DNA of 64,000 bases from Leidyana gryllorum EB-2025a. Its lineage: Eukaryota > Apicomplexa. The stretch covers positions 62,001-126,000 of the forward strand of contig JBLWGC010000216.1 of assembly GCA_048772705.1 (NCBI GenBank). Direction: 5' to 3'. Shown here in pieces: positions 1 through 11,766 of the stretch. Numbering within the stretch: position 1 is the first letter of the stretch; every line of letters begins with the position of its first letter. Made by a program: the position numbers and the translations under genes. The notes beneath the pieces are model-generated. The model was given only the letters and a program-made list of their open reading frames with translations. It did no database searches and was not told the origin of the DNA.

Positions 1-387
1 TCGGAATGGGAAACCGTTTCCACTGAAAGTGAGGAGAAAGGTTCCTCCAGCCCATTCGAACATGTTGTTCTGGACGGCTGCTCCAAATCACCCCCCCGAA
101 TGGTCCGCCCTGACAAGCGCATACGCACTCGACTCGCGTCGCGCAGCAGGGCGCTGTATGAACAGAATGTTTGGAGAGCCGAAGCACTCCTGATCACCTC
201 AGAGATCTTAGGTGGATCGTCCAAAAAGTATCTATTCATTCTCTTACCCCAACATGGCATGACCCAGCCATCATTGCCCTGCCTCGAATTTCTTTACATG
301 GCACGAATAGTTGGCCTGTCTAAAGCTGAACATTTTACTCATGAACTGCTCCAGCAAGCCCTTCAGGATTCCACCCTAACACCTTGA
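1..387 (+). CDS. 3' end of an unrecognised protein gene (partial)
   Basis: Frame 1 is open from the first base of the window to a TGA at 385-387, giving at least 128 C-terminal residues. The start lies outside the window. No domain is recognised. The tail holds a basic stretch (RKRIRTR-like, around position 118) followed by a mixed hydrophobic/Leu-rich segment, with no clear membrane helix. The next gene (RBM42) starts 12 nt after the stop. The case for coding rests on the long open frame, its protein-like composition and this tight packing. It could be the last exon of a longer spliced gene. Function unknown. Confidence 0.55.
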   Translation, partial: SEWETVSTESEEKGSSSPFEHVVLDGCSKSPPRMVRPDKRIRTRLASRSRALYEQNVWRAEALLITSEILGGSSKKYLFILLPQHGMTQPSLPCLEFLYMARIVGLSKAEHFTHELLQQALQDSTLTP

Positions 388-399
388 AGAAAAAAAATC

Positions 400-1135
400 A
401 TGTTTCCGACCGAGGACCTGTTTGGCGCCTCGCCACCACCCCAGCTACCAGCACCTCCTAAGCCTGCCAAAGAGACCAAAAACGAGAAAAAGAGGCCTCG
501 TGATAAATCAGAACCCGTGCACCTACGCAAAGCAGCGGGAAAGGTCTGGAATGATCCCACACTTCTAACGTGGCCAGAAAATGACCATCGGTACGTACAA
601 TGCCTTGAACTACGCCGTTGAAACACACGTGTGCTCCACATAACAGGGTGTTCTGCGGAGACTTAGGCAATGAAGTAACGGATGAGATGCTCGCAAATGC
701 ATTTCGTCATTATCAGAGCTTTAATCGGGCTCGGGTGGTGCGTGATAACCGCACAGGCAAGACCAAAGGCTATGGTGAGTACCGTTCTCATAGTGATCTG
801 CATGAATATTGAACCCAGGCTTCGTGTCCTTCAATCGACCGGAAGACATGCTTGCCGCCATGAAAGAGATGAATCGGAAGTATGTCGGCAACCGTCCGAT
901 CCGCGTGCTTAAGTCGAAATGGAAAGTGCGCGAAATTGACTCTGAGAAGAACAAGGCGGATGCTGGCCACCTGAAAATCTTGCCGACCAATTCGAAACAT
1001 CTAAGACGCTTCAAGGTGTTGCAGCGTCAAAAGGACCAGGCAGGATCAGTGAAGAAAGAGAGCACAGTCAATAAGACCTTCGCCACAGAGTACTGGCTCA
1101 ACCGATTCAAAGAAGGCCAAGGGTCCCAGCCATAA
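400..1135 (+). CDS. RBM42: RBM42-like RNA-binding protein (one RRM)
   Basis: Three exons (400-590, 647-774, 819-1135) splice in frame to a 211-aa protein through introns of 56 and 44 nt. The segment just before the RRM (RKAAGKVWNDPTLLTWPEND) is the RBM42 hallmark. It leads into RNP2 (VFCGDLGNE) and RNP1 (GKTKGYGFVSF), with RNP1 rebuilt across intron 2. The N-terminus is short and Pro/Lys-rich, so the protein is roughly half the size of animal RBM42 and keeps mainly the C-terminal RRM. RBM42 is a nuclear, spliceosome-associated RNA-binding protein in other eukaryotes. The ATG at 400 is the first in frame, 12 nt after the upstream stop. Confidence 0.85.
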
Positions 1136-1214
1136 ACAATAGCCACTGAGTATAGTTAGACAAGCCCAATTTGTTGGAGGAATTTGATTGAGAGTTCCTT
1201 GGAGTTCGATCCAA

Positions 1215-2175
1215 ATGCAAGCTACCAAATACACGGCCTTTGTAGTCAGCGTCGACAAGTTGGTGGGGTATCTGGAACCCACCAAGCCAGCTTCACTATG
1301 CTGGTATGTGGGCGAGGACTTTGCCAACCTCCACATGACGGACTACATTGCGCCCACTGGTGGTGCTTACCACTTCGCCCACACTGGTTGGGATTACAAG
1401 GTGGAGGGCCCAGAGGTTAGGATGAAGAGGAACTACATCACCTTTGAGTTGCGGATTCGCGGTGAAGGTTGCGTGGCGCGTGGTGTTATGCCTGTGGAGA
1501 TACCGTTCAAGGCTAATGTCCAAATGGCGCCTGCCGGTGTGCTTGGTGTTCGCATATCTACTGGAACAATCGTGTACCCTCGGAACCTTATGGTATTCCC
1601 TGATCGCCCCATTCCTCCCTCCATTAGCGTCCAAGTTTCACTGGTTGATAAAGATGGAGTTGAGCGCCCTATCGGAACAGTTAACGACGCAGGTCTTACG
1701 TTCAACTATGGTGGAGAGCCGCAAATGATGTAAGTTGTGGACAAGCGTACCCGTAGTGTAGTGTCATCACAATTGGTAGAGTAACGTTGAGGTCCGGTAA
1801 CATTGCCTACAAGGCTTTTGGTGAGCTGTGGGAGATGGCGGTCGGACACGCTCGAATGTTCCACAAGCCGAGCTACGTAAGTGTATGCTGAGAAAGTCGC
1901 TTTGTGATTGTGGCTGCGCACCCCTGCGTGCGTGTCTGTTGCAGCTATTCAAGAAGGATTTGCCGGAAGTATCGATTCTGGGAATGTTTTGGGATCAGAG
2001 TGAGGATCTGAAGCGGGGAAAGCCCACCATTACCGCGGAGGCACGTTTCCTGGATGATGCTGGGAAGCCGTTCATCTATCCATCGATGCTCAAGATCTCC
2101 CAGAAGGTGAATGACTATCTCGCGGATAGCATCTGTCCGACGGATCAGTACAATCACCGAATAACTTTCCCTTAA
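1215..2175 (+). CDS. Conserved-looking beta-rich protein, function unknown
   Basis: Proposed exons 1215-1729, 1780-1876 and 1945-2175 give 280 aa. The donors GTAAGT (1730) and GTAAGT (1877) are strong. The acceptor of intron 1 is less sure: the AG at 1779 gives a 50-nt intron, while the AG at 1761 would keep the same frame with only 32 nt. The start is the ATG at 1215 (MQATKYTAF). The sequence alternates short beta-like strands and turns with many Gly and Pro and no signal peptide or membrane helix, which suggests one or two beta-sandwich (C2- or Ig-like) domains. I do not recognise the family. It sits between RBM42 and glutathione peroxidase on the same strand. Confidence 0.7.
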
Positions 2176-2346
2176 TTCGAATTGTCCCAATCACCGTCAT
2201 CGGTCAAATGCAAAGTATTTTAGCCTTTTTGTCTTGTGTGTTGGGAAGTGCTCGTCCGGAGACTGACTGACTCTTTTTGACACTCTCTTCATTTCGTTTC
2301 ATTTCACTCGACTCTCCTCTCTCTTGATTCTACTCACTCGGCAACA

Positions 2347-3002
2347 ATGTCCATCCTGGCCTGGCCCTTCAAGTTTTTGCAGAAGCACAAATCGACTTTG
2401 ACAAAGGAAGATGCTGACGCTACGCTGTACGACGTCGCCTTCCCTGAATTGATCGACGGTGAAAAGTTCGATCCCAGTGTGCTCAAGGGCAAAGTTGTAA
2501 TTCTGAGCAATACCGCGAGCAAATGCGGGCTTACTGACAATCACTACAAAGAGTTCAATGAACTATACGAAAAGTATCACGATAAGGGCCTTGAGGTGAG
2601 TGCACACTTGACTTGGAGTCGTCATTTGTGGTCTGCAGATCCTCGGCTTCCCGTGCGGCCAATTCAATAACCAGGAGCATCAAGACGTATGCAGTATCAA
2701 AGATCGCGCCAAGGGTGCCAAGGTGTCCTTCCCTCTATTCGAGCGGATCGAGGTGAACGGACCCGAGTCGCACAAACTGTTCCAATGGCTCAAGTAAGCT
2801 CACACACAGTGTGTGTCTGAGACAGTTGTTTATTTCCAGATACAAGAGTGGTTCATTTGGAACGCTCGAGGGTCAGGGGAACATTGGTTGGAACTTTGGG
2901 AAGTTTTTGGTGGACCGCGAGGGCAAAGTCATTGGTTACTATGGCCCAAACACAAAGCCATTGCGCATGGAGGATGCTATCAAGCAGGCTTTGGGTCTCT
3001 AG
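2347..3002 (+). CDS. GPX: Glutathione peroxidase, cysteine type
   Basis: Exons 2347-2595, 2639-2793 and 2840-3002 splice to 188 aa. The GPx active-site loop reads SNTASKCGLTDNHY, so the peroxidatic residue is Cys rather than selenocysteine. The second signature (LGFPCGQFNNQE) is rebuilt across intron 1 and supplies the catalytic Gln. The WNFGKFLVDREG segment supplies Trp and Asn of the tetrad. The protein reduces hydroperoxides, and Cys-type enzymes usually take electrons from thioredoxin. A short hydrophobic start (ILAWPFKF) precedes the domain, so targeting to an organelle is possible but not shown. The next gene starts 20 nt downstream. Confidence 0.93.
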
Positions 3003-3022
3003 ATTTCAAAAATTTAGTTGAG

Positions 3023-6000
3023 ATGGAGGTGAACTCCTATCTCAAGACCTTGAGGGAGGGAGGATACCAACAGATAGACAGTTTGGCAGCACATGGAGTG
3101 CTAGAAGAAGTGGCACTACCTGTTTTCGAGCGGATATTCATTCACAATGAGACCAGTAGCCAATGCCCCCCCAACGATGCTCTGGCACTCTCCGTCATAC
3201 TGCTGCAACAGAGGGTAGAAGCAAAACCGGCCACAGGCTGGCAACCAACAGACAAGTGAGCCAGACTTCAACACACACACACACACCCATATCTGATTAT
3301 CTCTCTGCAGCCCCTTGACTCTCAGCTACCTATTGGCTGGTGCCACAGACGTCATTCGACAGTTTTGTCAGACCGGAGCAGAAGTACTACCGGTGCCGGA
3401 AATAGGTCTATGTCTAAAGTTGTTGGCTTTGGCCTTCGAGGCCTTAGAACGCGCGGAGGTCCGTCGTTTTGTATTCAAGGTCGTTGGACTGCCGTCTTGG
3501 TGGCCACTGAGTGACGCCGTGCGCGACCAACTGTTCGAGACGAACCCCACGCTACGGCCTCATTGGGAGAAAACAGCTGCAGTGCTGAAACGACTCGAAG
3601 TAAAAGACGATCGACTGCCGTTGGGCGCCCAGGAGAAGGAACTCACCACATATACACTGCATCAGAGCAAATCGTTCTGGGTGGATCTGATCAACAAGAC
3701 TCTGGAAATCTCCAAGAGTCCAGAACTGCTAAGTCAGTATGTCTTGTTGATGGAGAGGGCACTAGAAGTGTTTATCGCCGCCTACTCGCAGCTTCCGATC
3801 CGACGTATCGCGAGGCCCGTCTGTTTATCCTTCCAGCTGCTCTGTCGTCTATCATTCAGTCCAGTCAAGCAACGATGTGCCTTTTTCTTCAATCGTCTCG
3901 AGGAACTCGATCGCCTTTTTCAAGAAGAGATGTGGACATCTTTGGACTCGGCGGCTGAAATCAATCATCTTCAACGCATCGGCAAGTTGCGGAGAGCCCT
4001 CTTCAATGCTCGTGACTCGGCGGTGTGCCGCAAATTGGCACAAACTCCCGCACATCGGTGGCAAAAAGTGGACAAACTTCAATCGGATCTCCAGACTCTC
4101 TCCGTCAACGACTTGGAGAAACTGGTTGTCGAACTGCATCTATTGACAAAAGAGAATCTCGATCTTCTCAAACAACAGGAGGGCATTGTTCAACAAGCCG
4201 CAGTCGCCTCCGCTGATGACGATACTTTGACAAAATGGAAACCACTCTTGATCTCCATCATTGTCTACAATATATCCCAAGTTAATCTGCGGCTCCAAGC
4301 GATCAAACAATCAGTCACAGTCCCCAACGAGGAGGGATTGTGGGGAGACATCGAGAGACTGGCGTCTCCGTCGGTGGAGACACCGACCCCTCTGCCACGA
4401 CTGGGTGTTCAGTATCTCCATCTGCGCGATGTGTTCCTGAGGAACTTTGAATTATACAGATTGGAGACATTCTATGAAGTGCGTCAGGACATCGAGAAGG
4501 CTATCTTCTTATCTCAGCCCAGAGCCTCGGAAGAGGATCCGGAGATAACACTCTTCTCCACCAACTATCGGATGGCCCTTCCGTTGCGAGCCATATCGCT
4601 GGTCTCAATTGTGCCGCCGCGACTGGGAGAACAGATCCCACAGTGTGTTCGGGGCGAGTTGACCTTTGATCTGCAGCCGTTCAGCGCCAATGTGAGATCA
4701 GACTGGGACGCGCTGCGCAACGGAGACCTCTTATTCGCTGTACAAATTAAGCCGCCGAAACCAAAAACAGTCTTCCCACAAAGGCTCGGTGAGGCTCAGC
4801 AGGTAGAGGACTTCCCGTCGCTCTACTCTGTGCTGACGGTGCGCACGCTCGAAGTTTCGGAGGTCGTTGATGAGGAGGGCAAAGTTTTGTCCAACGCATC
4901 CGACTCCCAACAGAGCCCGCCATATGGAACCAACCGGACTGTTCGATTCACAATGGATCCTCTGCAATACTTTTTGGATCTCGAAGCCATTTCTCGAGGA
5001 GAGCTTCCCGACAATTATCTGAACACCTGTAACCTTCTCATCAGAAGACGACCGGAAACTAATAACTTTAGAGGAGTTCTCTCCTGTCTGAAGACGCTGA
5101 TTCTGAACTCTCCCAACAGTCTGCTCCCCCCCGCGGTCGCCGATCTCATCGTGGGCTTCGGAGGGAAAGATGCCGCCCACCCACTCCGCAGGCAGGCGGG
5201 ACGTGAAGAGCACTTTAGCTTTGGACGAACCTTCGAGGATTTGAACCATCTCAAAGACTGTTTCCCCCACGCCGAAGTTGTTGCCCCCGAGGAGGGAGAG
5301 GGATCGTCAGAGACCCCATTCTCCGTGGCTCTCAAGTTTGTCCCGTCGGAGAAGGCGACCACTCCAACTACGGAGACTGATCCGCTCCTCGAGTTCCATC
5401 CAGTCAAAGAGCGCATAATCGTCGAGCGGGAGCAAGTTGACGAGGATTCTGACAACAGCCAAGAAGATCACAAGCCGCTCGTCAAGTTCACAGCGACGCA
5501 AGCGATGGCCCTGCGAGCCGGGCTGAATGAAGGAGTGTCAGTGATTGTGGGTCCTCCGGGGACCGGCAAAACGGACACTGCTGTGCAATTAGTGTCTTTG
5601 CTATTGAGGAACAGTCCACACGAACGTATCGTCATTGTTGCCAGAAGCAATCAGGCGTTGAATGATCTCTTTTCCAAAATCGTCGCTCTCGGGATGGACG
5701 AGCGCTATCTCCTCCGTCTCGGGATGGGGGAGAAAGAGCTGCGAATATCACAGGACGTAATGTTGTTGGACAAAGACAGCGACGACGGCCTCGACTTCCA
5801 ACGAAAAGACTTCAGCAAAGCTGGCAGAGCCAATCACGTGTTGGAGTTGCGAAGCATTCTGCTCAAAAAGATAGCCAAGCTGACCAAAGCCATGGGAGCC
5901 GACCCCGATACTATGCACAAAGCACCTCCCGGCGAAGTCGGGAGTGAGTGGGATTGCGAAGTCGCTGCTCAAGTTCAAAAGTGGGTGTTGCCAAGCCGAC

Positions 6001-7909
6001 GTGAATTTGCGGCCATAGCCCGCAAACTGGTTGAGGAGGAGATATCCAAGGGCACTTCCTCCTTTGATGCCGTGTGCAAAGCACTGGAGGTGGCCAAGAC
6101 GTCGGCACACCCCTGGTGGACTTCTTTTACCCATCTGCAGTCGCTATCGGCGTGGCTCGGAGCCGCGGAAAAGGATAGAGCCGCGGCTTTCAGAGATGAA
6201 GCAAACATGGGCTCAGATGTAGATAACGCTGAACAAACTGCCACCAAAGAGGGCTCGAGCAGCGGAAAGACTGAGCCTACCAACACGAAAATGGAGAGCG
6301 CTGACGAGGAGGAGGAGGAGGAGGACGACGACAACATGGAGGAGAAAAAGGTCGCTGCCCCGCGCTCCGCCGACACACGTCGGGCTGCTCCTGTGTTGAG
6401 TAACTCACTTAAGCTGCAGATCCGGCGGGGTTGCGAACTTGAACGCCGTCTCAAAGTGGAAGGAGGCAAAGGCCAGTTTGCCCCCGACAGAGATGTGTCT
6501 CTCTGGGAGCTGTTTTGCCCGTATCTGGGATACTGGGATGATGACGAGCACGAAGGCTCCCCCTTCGAAGAGGCCAAGTCTGAAAAAGACGCCGAGAAGA
6601 TACACCGAAAAATGGATAAAAGTGTCGATGCCATGTTTGCCGAAGCTGCAGATTGCCGACCATTCGAACTCCTTCGATCTATGGCTGATCGTGCAGAATA
6701 CATGACCTCTTCCTTCGCCAAGGTGGTGGCCATGACCAGCACTCATGCGGCCTTGATTCGAGACTCACTATTGAAAAGCAACTTCCAGTATCATTCATTG
6801 ATCATAGAGGAAGCTGGGCAGATACTCGATGTGGAAACCATTATACCGATGCTACTCCAGGAACCCAACGAGAGGCACAGACTGAAGCGAATCATCATGT
6901 TGGGAGATCATTTGCAGCTGGCACCAGTGATTCAAAACAGAGTGGTTGCTGTGCAAGGCAACCTCGAACAGTCACTGTTCTCACGTTTGATCAGACTCGG
7001 TGTGCCGTACCTTCAGTTCGATTCGCAAGGAAGGTGTCGTACAGAGCTGGCTAAACTGTTCAATTGGCGGTACACTCGACCACCCCTGAAGGACCTTGAC
7101 CACGTGGGCACAGATCCGCTTTTCCTGAGAGGCAACCCCGGATTGGCCTATACTTATCAGTTTATAGACTGCGCAGAAGGACAGGAAATCGCTGTAACTC
7201 CACACTACTACCAGAATAAAGGTACGGAACTGTACATGGAGGCGTTATAAACACGTGTGTGCTTGCAGCGGAGGCGGAATATGTTGTCTCCTTATATCTG
7301 TATATGCGGCTGCTGGGTTACGCTGCCCGGGACATCAGTATCTTGACGACCTACAACGGTCAGAAAGACTTGATAAAATCTCTCGTACAGTCACGGTGCG
7401 GATGGAACCCCCTGATTGGACTGCCTGCCCGTGTAACTACCGTGGACAAGTATCAGGGTCAAGAGAATAAATGTAAGTCATTCATTCTATGCTTCACCAG
7501 GGAGATAATTTCTTCGTCAGATGTCATCATCTCGTTGGTGCGGACCAATAGAGTGGGCTATTTGGCCGATGAGAGTCGCTGGACAGTGGCTGTGTCACGC
7601 GCGAAGCTTGGATTATATGTAGTCGGCCACCTCGGTCTGTTGAACCGATGTCACGCAGCGAAACCATTCCTCCGACAACTGACGCTTGATAGGCCGAATA
7701 AGTTGGCTATCCTTCCAGAGGAGCGGTGTGGGCCACAATTCAGTCGCCTGGTACGTCTCACGCATTCAACATTACTACCCAATCAATTATAACAGAAATA
7801 TGAGCAATCGAGGCCATTGCTTGTCCAGTCTAGTGCCCAGCTTGCCGCTTTGGCCGCTCAATTGGCGCAGAAGGAGATAGATGCCTCCCAGCAGAGTACT
7901 TCTTCTTAA
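3023..7909 (+). CDS. AQR: Aquarius-like intron-binding SF1 RNA helicase
   Basis: Five exons (3023-3255, 3311-7221, 7269-7472, 7521-7750, 7796-7909) give 1,563 aa, close to the length of human Aquarius. The long N-terminal half is the helical ARM-like scaffold. The SF1 helicase core carries Walker A (VGPPGTGKTDTA), the SNQALNDLF segment, a DEAG-type Walker B (IIEEAGQ), GDHLQLAPV, then TTYNGQ, TVDKYQGQEN and SLVRTNRVG, all in the Aquarius order. Aquarius binds introns in the activated spliceosome. An acidic/Lys low-complexity insertion lies near 6200-6370 (EEEEEEDDD run). The last exon overlaps the 3' coding end of the opposite-strand transporter by 80 nt. Confidence 0.95.
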
Positions 7910-9723
7910 GAGGAAAAGTAGAACTCGACGATTCTCTCTCGACAATGATCTCAGCTTCTCGTTTCACAATGAACCATGAAACCTGGACTGAGGGGTCAGA
8001 GGACACCATTATAGCTCGTCGCGACTTGAGCTCCCTTTTCTGCTCGCTGCGGTAACTTTGAACAGGCTTGCTAGGTGTATCATTATTGGCGGCTCCCGTT
8101 GCAGTGGCACCACCCTCCGCAGCAGAACCGCCATCGGCTCCGAGTGAAGATCTTCGCATAGTCCCACTCTGCTGCTTCTCGACATCTGCTTCCCCAGTGT
8201 TGACAGAAATGTCCGAATCCGAAACGTAATCACTGTTCTCAACGTCATGACATGTACATCGACAACGTAAAGCTTTGATGGATAACTTATCCCAAGCCTT
8301 ACACCACCCCTTCGGCCACATGAAATTATAAATCAAGTGGCCGCTGACGGTCAAGATAATTCCGAAGAAAGGCAGAAAAGTAAACTTCTCCCAGCCAAGA
8401 GACAGCTCTGTGATCCATATCGGAATCTGCCGCGATGACGATACAATAGAGGTCAAGATCGCAGCCCCCAGCTTCGTCACAGCCAGCCCCGTAGACATAA
8501 ACAATGCAACTGACAAAGTAAAGAACGCCCACTCTACTTGCAGAGCAGTGTAATGGCTCAATGAATACCTGTTCGACACCAAAGAGACGTCAGTGCAGTG
8601 AAAGGATGCATACCAATACCACCACTCGTCTCCAATCTCACAAAGCGCGGGACCCGTCTCCTCATGTTACCCCAGACGCCGACGCACACACACCGACACA
8701 AACACTTGCGTACAAATACAACACGTCTAGACACTCACCAGGTGTCTCCGAAGCGCTCCCATTTGAATATGTGCGCAAATACCATAGTTATCAGAACAAA
8801 AATAGTCTCCCATATGCCAATCCAGCCAACTCCTCTAAAGGGGGCAATTCGATAATGTTGGAGGAGGCGTTCTTGGAAAATCAATTGACAGACCTATCAA
8901 TGGTCAGTATAAACAGATTTGCAATCACAGAGTGCAGTGCAAGGATCGATCCATTGATCGAGTTACTAACTTTTGTACCCGTTTGCTCACCTGGCTGGTC
9001 GCACTAATCAAAGTCAATACCACGGCAGCCCAAGCACGAGAATCATCTTCCTCATCAAAGGCAAGCCAAATTGACTGTACACCCGTGAGAACAAGTCCAC
9101 ACGAAATAAGGCAGACCCCAATCCAATGTGCGATCCTAAAGTCCGTTTTTAGTATTACCACAGAGAAGATGGCACACAGAAGGACGGAGAAGTTCCGTAA
9201 TACTTGAACGGCAGTAGCAGATTCACGAAAGAGTGCGATGACAAGCGTCAGCGAGGCAACATAGTCACAAATAGCTGGGAATATCCACATCAGGGGACCG
9301 GCTTCCTCTACGTTCTCGCCGAGGTCATACTCGAGCCAACCTTGTACTCGACCGGCCGCGTGTGCTATCTTCCGGTCCATGAAGTCTATCGCAATGCAGC
9401 ACAATTCTGCGGACGGCAGATGGGGCACGAGCGATTGGAGGCTTACGGCCAAAGCTGTTGCCAAATTGGAGCAAGAATGGGGCTCGAAATGCAGTCCTCG
9501 CACAGTCAGCACAGGATTGAACATGAGTGGTCGTGAGTTGCTTCATGAGAATCATGTTCGCTGTGCCGGCTGTCAGCATACAGACTCCTGTCAATGGTAG
9601 TACCCACCCCCGTAGCACTTGTAGTGACAGTGTCCTGAGCTTGTGGACGGGCACATCAATCCCACCCGTGGGAGCGAACGCCTGGCCGTCGATGTGGTGG
9701 CCCTCTGAGGGTAGCTTCTGCAT
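7830..9723 (-). CDS. SLC35F6-like transporter, array copy A
   Basis: Exons read on the minus strand: 9723-9447, 9406-8991, 8893-8739, 8568-7830; 528 aa, about ten hydrophobic segments. The layout matches SLC35F6 of the drug/metabolite transporter superfamily: APFLLQFGNSFGQ in the first part, FPAICDYVASL with QVLRNFSVLLCAIFSVV in the middle, FRGVGWIGIWE, then VTKLGAAILTSIV with RQIPIWITELSLGW before the last helices. A cytosolic tail follows, with RCRCTCHDVEN and a late VSWFIVKR motif. The tail ends inside the last Aquarius exon on the other strand (80-nt coding overlap). The ATG at 9723 lies 33 nt from the stop of copy B. Substrate unknown. Confidence 0.85.
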
Positions 9724-9756
9724 CTGGACTGCTCCATTCTCGCAAAAATGTGCTAG

Positions 9757-11724
9757 CTAAGGATGTATAACTATGTGCTCGTCCGGATCAATCGTCCGAT
9801 CTATGATGCCAGCTAATATGCGCTTGCCTTCTTCCTCGTCATCCTCTTCTTCCAGCATCGACCCGACGTCCTCTTCGACTTCAGGGTGCAGAGGTTCGGA
9901 GTGCCTCTTTACATAGATCCAAGCGGTGTCATCTGACAGGCCGCCATAACCGAGGTGTCGCGTTGTAACAACAGCATTTTTGACGACGTTGTCTGCAATC
10001 TCGAAATCCTTAACAACAATGTCGCAACTCGCATTGAGACCGGACGCGCAACTATTGGACGATTCATCGCTGCTGCTGCTGCTGCTGCTGTCCGAAGATC
10101 CGTAAAAGGATGTATGAGTCACACTTGAGTCGATCACTGTTTCCTGATCCTCCTTGCGACAGTAACACCGCACTCGTACTTCTTTCATGGCGCGACGCCG
10201 GTACCAGGGGAAACAAAACCGATCCGACCAAACGTTGTTGTATATAGCATGGCCCAAACAGCACAACATTAAGCCCACTAGGCTCAACGTTCGGAAAGGA
10301 ACCCACCGCATCGACGTTTCCACAACCCAGATTGGCACCTGTCGTGTGGCGGCTATCACTGATGTCAAGATAGCCGCTCCTAGTTTGGTAACCACTAATC
10401 CTGAGCTCATGAAAACTCCAACCGACACAGCAAACGCTGCCAGTAGTAATCTAACCCGTGACGAGACTTTGATTTGATACCTATGGACAGAAGTGGAGTC
10501 AAAGATGGTCACTGAAGTCAGAGGAGAGGAGAGGACGATGCCGAATCACAGACGTCCTTATCACCAGTAAGACAGCGATCCGAAAGTGCGTGTTTCGTCA
10601 GTGCGTGTGCTGGAGACATGGGACTTGTGATGACTCACCAATCAAAGGTAAAAGATTCAATCCCAGCGAGATGGGATACCACCAAGGCCAACAGGGTCAT
10701 TAGGACTTCCCAGATCCCTGTCCAGCCAATTCCCCGATAGGGGGATGCCAACTCATATTTGTGCATTAGGCGTTCCTCATAAATGAGCTGTGACACCTGG
10801 ATCAGGCAACTCAGCAGCGTCAGCCATGTACCTTCGTAGTTTGTGATGCCGTCCGAGGATAGAAAGCTTCCGGCCGCAACACATATCAGGCCGAGGGTGA
10901 TCACAATGATGCCAAACCAATGGAACACCCGCAAATCTCTTCGTAGCACACTGATGGATAAGATAGCGCACATTATGACAGCAAAATTACGATAGATCTG
11001 TATCACATAGGCCTTGGACTGCTCAAGGGCGATAATTAGAGCGATTGACGAACTGAAGTCTGCCGCCGCGGAAAATATATACCGTGCGGGTGGGGCGTCT
11101 CTACGCCTCCGTCGTCCTTTCGGCTCGTCCTTGCTAATTCGCACGCTCTTCGTGATGCTACCATTATCGCTATCACGGGTACGAGGAGTACTTGGTTCCT
11201 GACCCCCGATATCCAAAAAGCCACGCCGCGCGTGTCGTCGTTTGGCAAGCCATTGATCGAACATATATATAACTAGGCAGCACGCCTCTGCACGAACAAG
11301 ACAGATCGGTTGATCGATTTGTTTGAACTGTGGACTTACGACCCAAACTGTTGCCCATCTGAATGAGCAGAGGTCCTCTGAACAACTGCACCTCACCCTC
11401 TTCTGCAGGATCATCCGGTGGTGTACGGGGAGGGATAACAGTGCTGTACAGCATCTGCGTCAGCAACATGTTCATGGTCCCGGTGAGAAGCATAGCTACT
11501 GCAGCTGTTGGGAGAATCCAACTCCCCACTGTGCTTCCATCGTTCTTGAAGAGGGTGAGGTCGTATGGCTCAGCGTTTTTGTTTCTATGTATCCGCAAGG
11601 TATCGAGGTGTTCAGCGAACCTGAAACGGAACGGCCATTGGCCGGGCAGCGGTTGTTCGTGGCTGTCGGCCGAAACTTGGAAACTATTCATTGACAAACT
11701 TTGAGTGGGAGGTAAAGTGGGCAT
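9757..11724 (-). CDS. SLC35F6-like transporter, array copy B (one intron absent)
   Basis: Exons 11724-11340, 11287-10639 and 10480-9757 give 585 aa. The family motifs are complete: GPLLIQMGNSLGQ, FDQWLAKRR, QIYRNFAVIMCAILSISVL, YRGIGWTGIWE, VTKLGAAILTSVI and RQVPIWVVETSMRW. The phase-0 intron found in copies A, C, D and E after the middle helices is missing here; coding runs straight through QVSQLIYEERL. A basic insertion of about 26 residues (KGRRRRRDAPP region) lies between two helices. The tail keeps RCYCRKED and TAWIYVKRHSE, then ends in a longer acidic stretch. An alternative ATG lies 11 codons inside. Confidence 0.87.
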
Positions 11725-11766
11725 CCGTCCGCCGAGTACCTCTCACTCCTCATGGCCTCCAAAAGC

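Noticed and set aside
4731-5270. Minus-strand 179-residue ORF
   Set aside because: Lies fully inside the long Aquarius exon and lacks any motif.
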